Position numbers and translations under genes: made by a program. Positions 61,721 to 64,000 of a stretch of DNA of 64,000 nucleotides are shown here, piece after piece (the first letter of the stretch is position 1; each line of letters begins with the position of its first letter). Below the pieces are notes generated by a model. That model was not told the origin of the DNA and made no database searches. It saw nothing but the letters and a program-made list of their open reading frames with translations. This stretch comes from Aphis gossypii (lineage: Eukaryota; Arthropoda; Insecta; Hemiptera; Aphididae), in contig NC_065533.1 of NCBI RefSeq assembly GCF_020184175.1, positions 48,460,351-48,524,350 on the forward strand, written 5' to 3'.

Positions 61721-63660
61721 GTTGATAACTGCGAAACGCAACACGTATTTTCCTCTCGTAACACAATATTTGATGGTGCATCCTTATATTTAAGTATTTC
61801 AAGTATTTGGAAAGTAGATCACTGTAATAGGCATTTTGTTAAATTTGAATTCAATGACAAATCATTATAGGTATACCTACAAAAAAACGATTTTAACGGG
61901 GAAGATGTCCTTTATTTCTAAGCATATTTTATGTTTTATTATAATTAGTAATTTATTTTTCTTTAAATAATATGGAATAGTTATTAAGTAAATACAACTA
62001 TACTCAATATTTATAATTAAAATTATTCAAATACTTGAGATTAAATTTTTTTTCATCACAACGAAATAACTAAAATCTTCGTTTTTCGTTAAAATATACA
62101 ATTTTAACAAATAATTATTACTTCAAATATATATAATTTATTCTAGGAAAATAATCATATCTACCTTTTCATTTTTAAAATAACAATTTTGAAATTTCCA
62201 AGCATTATCTATTGACATTTTATTTGAATTTTGAATTAACTACTAAAGAGTTTTGAAATTTTCATAAGTTTGATGAATATTTATTTTTATATTTTATCGT
62301 AATGTATTCACAATATAGGACACAATAAAATTATTTTGAAAAGATTTTACATTTGTATACCAAGGGCCTAGGTACTATAATTTTCAAATCAAAATTGTGT
62401 CCAAATAAATACAATTTTTAGTATTATTTTGCAATAAAACACTAGGCTGTCATCTCACATATATGTAACTAGAACCATTAGAATAAAAATGTAATGTTAA
62501 TAAAGCATAATATTGCTTCATGCCTAATAGGTGTAAATTGGGTGGTGCAAATGTAACAATTGCATACTACCTACCGTATTTAAAATGTACCTAGTGCAAG
62601 TTTATATTATTGCACTACCAGAAAATCATAAAAATGTTAAAATTTTGTACACCAATTTCTATTTTCAAAAATATACATATTGTTTTACAAATTACAAAAA
62701 TGTACTCAATTAAAAAATTTTATTTTTGTACAAATGTTGTTTTGTATCTATAATCATCAATCCTAGTTGCTTCTATAGTACAACTTGGTAATTATTTTTT
62801 CAATGATAATATCAATTATTTATCATCTTATCCACCATGATCTACATTACGGCCATAAAGATATCTTATATCTATATGGCCGTGGTCTAAAGTAAGACAT
62901 AGGTAAATAATTTATTAATATTTTGTTTTTTATTAAAAATTAAAATATTCCCATGTTAGTTTCAAAATCACCTATATCGCAATGTCAATTTCTTAACCAG
63001 CTATCTTAAAACTAGAAATATATACAACTCTTATAATAATATTGTTATAAAACACATATTCATACACAGTAACTATGCATTCCAAACCTATGGTTTCATA
63101 TTTATTACAAAATCAATGAGTATAATAATTTTAAGGTCTTTTTGGTTTTTATGTTGTTTCTGGAAATTTTCAAAAATTAGTTATGGCTAGTTTTAAAACT
63201 ACATACCTCATTTTACTCGTAATAACTCATAACAACGCCACCATCACCTAAAACAAACAGTGTGCTGACATCCTATTAAATCAAAACCTATTATGACATT
63301 TTTAATACAGAGTTTAGCTTACAGACTAACATTGATGGATATTAAGATTAATTGATGTTTACTCAGGTGATGCACAAGTCCAATTAAGGATTTTTTTATT
63401 ATTATTATTCTACAAAAGAGTACAATCCTACCATATAGTATCAAAAAATTAAATGAAACAAGCTATATTATGTTGAATCAAGAAAAAGCAAACAAAAATG
63501 TATGTTATTAATAATATACTTAATATAATAATAAAATTAAGTATTTAATAGTAAGGTAAAGTTAAAATATTATATTGATAATTGATAACATATATATATA
63601 TTATGTTAATGACATAATGCATAACATAATTTAAGTTTATAAACTAACCTAAAATAACTA
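61721..63660. other. AT-rich intergenic with a perfect-looking hairpin
   Basis: No gene seen. At 62,849-62,883 ACGGCCATAAAGATAT and ATATCTATATGGCCGT pair with one mismatch around a CTT loop, probably the centre of an old palindromic MITE. Confidence 0.5.
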
Positions 63661-63679
63661 AAATACTTTTATAGTTAAG

Positions 63680-64000
63680 TATAATACATTGATAGTTAGT
63701 TACATATAAAATATAACAAAATAAAAATAAAAATAATAATATAATAAAACGTAAAAATGATAGTTATGGTTATTTATTGTGCCTAATTATATTTTATGCT
63801 CGAAAAAATGATAAATTACAAATATAACATATTCATAGTTTTCAACTTTTTGTATCAATGAATTACTATTATGAATAATATTTTGTTGACTTAAAGTTGA
63901 TGCTTATTTATTATAAATATCTCATATGCATGGTTAAATCCTGTATACATTTTATGAAAACTAATGAGTTTTGATAATTTAGCAAAAATTACATTAGAAT
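63680..64000 (+). repeat. Segmental duplication, copy 2 (runs off the window)
   Basis: It matches 58,830-59,160: TAATACATTGATAGTTAG, TTGTGCCTAATTATATTTTATGCTC, TTTTGTTGACTTAAAGTTGATGC and ACTAATGAGTTTTGATAATTTAGC. It continues past the end of the window. Confidence 0.85.

Noticed and set aside
1..64000. Endogenous virus or bacterial symbiont insertion
   Set aside because: I found no viral or bacterial protein signatures on either strand; all recognisable mobile proteins are hAT or non-LTR type.

Overview
The window looks like nuclear DNA from an insect, most likely an aphid. It is strongly AT-rich and littered with TAGGTA/TACCTA words. Genes have spliceosomal introns with GT-AG borders, and most of the space is nested transposable elements. 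I see no bacterial operons, CRISPR array or viral genes. The species assignment is inference; no database was searched.

Genes. (1) A four-exon plus-strand gene at 51,432-56,195 encodes a 293-residue TMEM205-family membrane protein, with a TATA-like promoter region upstream. (2) A two-exon minus-strand gene at 58,037-61,503 encodes a 94-residue single-pass membrane protein that I cannot name. (3) A two-exon minus-strand gene at 33,775-34,117 encodes a 65-residue basic-headed protein that I cannot name. (4) A minus-strand reading frame at 10,157-11,017 encodes a 286-residue orphan protein with a nearly perfect in-frame 303-bp tandem duplication carrying a sumoylation-type motif. (5) A nine-exon, apparently unbroken hAT transposase (ZMYM1-like, 783 residues) lies at 43,350-46,312. 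It sits inside a 3.7-kb element with matching ends and a perfect 8-bp target duplication.

Mobile DNA by region. 1-8 kb: copies of one dispersed repeat (two direct, one inverted) around a centre holding a hAT-type MITE and a TA-flanked pogo/mariner-like MITE, followed by another hAT MITE with an 8-bp duplication. 8.6-10.1 kb: a composite satellite with short (about 105 bp) and long (about 256 bp) units, ending against gene 4. 11.9-12.5 and 16.6-17.3 kb: GC-rich Harbinger-like MITEs with 3-bp duplications. 13.5-14.0 kb: an element with inverted clusters of one short motif. 18.1-19.5 and 36.3-36.8 kb: non-autonomous Helitrons with TC/CTAG ends inserted between A and T. 20.1-20.7 and 55.1-55.8 kb: two copies of a third MITE family, the second carrying a tiny LINE tail. 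30.2-31.3 kb: a 1.1-kb element with repeated GTAAGTTCCTACA motifs and an 8-bp duplication. 37.0-37.7 kb: a decayed non-LTR retrotransposon. 47.0-47.4 kb: an inverted pair of tRNA-Asp-like sequences with shared tails. 59.5 kb: a 168-bp MITE sharing ends with the hAT element at 42.8 kb. 58.8-59.2 and 63.7-64 kb: direct segmental duplication.

The cellular genes show no shared pathway. The clearest functional link is between mobile elements: the intact hAT element could in principle supply transposase to the 168-bp MITE with the same termini. Stretches not listed as genes hold AT-rich sequence and repeat debris in which I saw no supportable coding exon.
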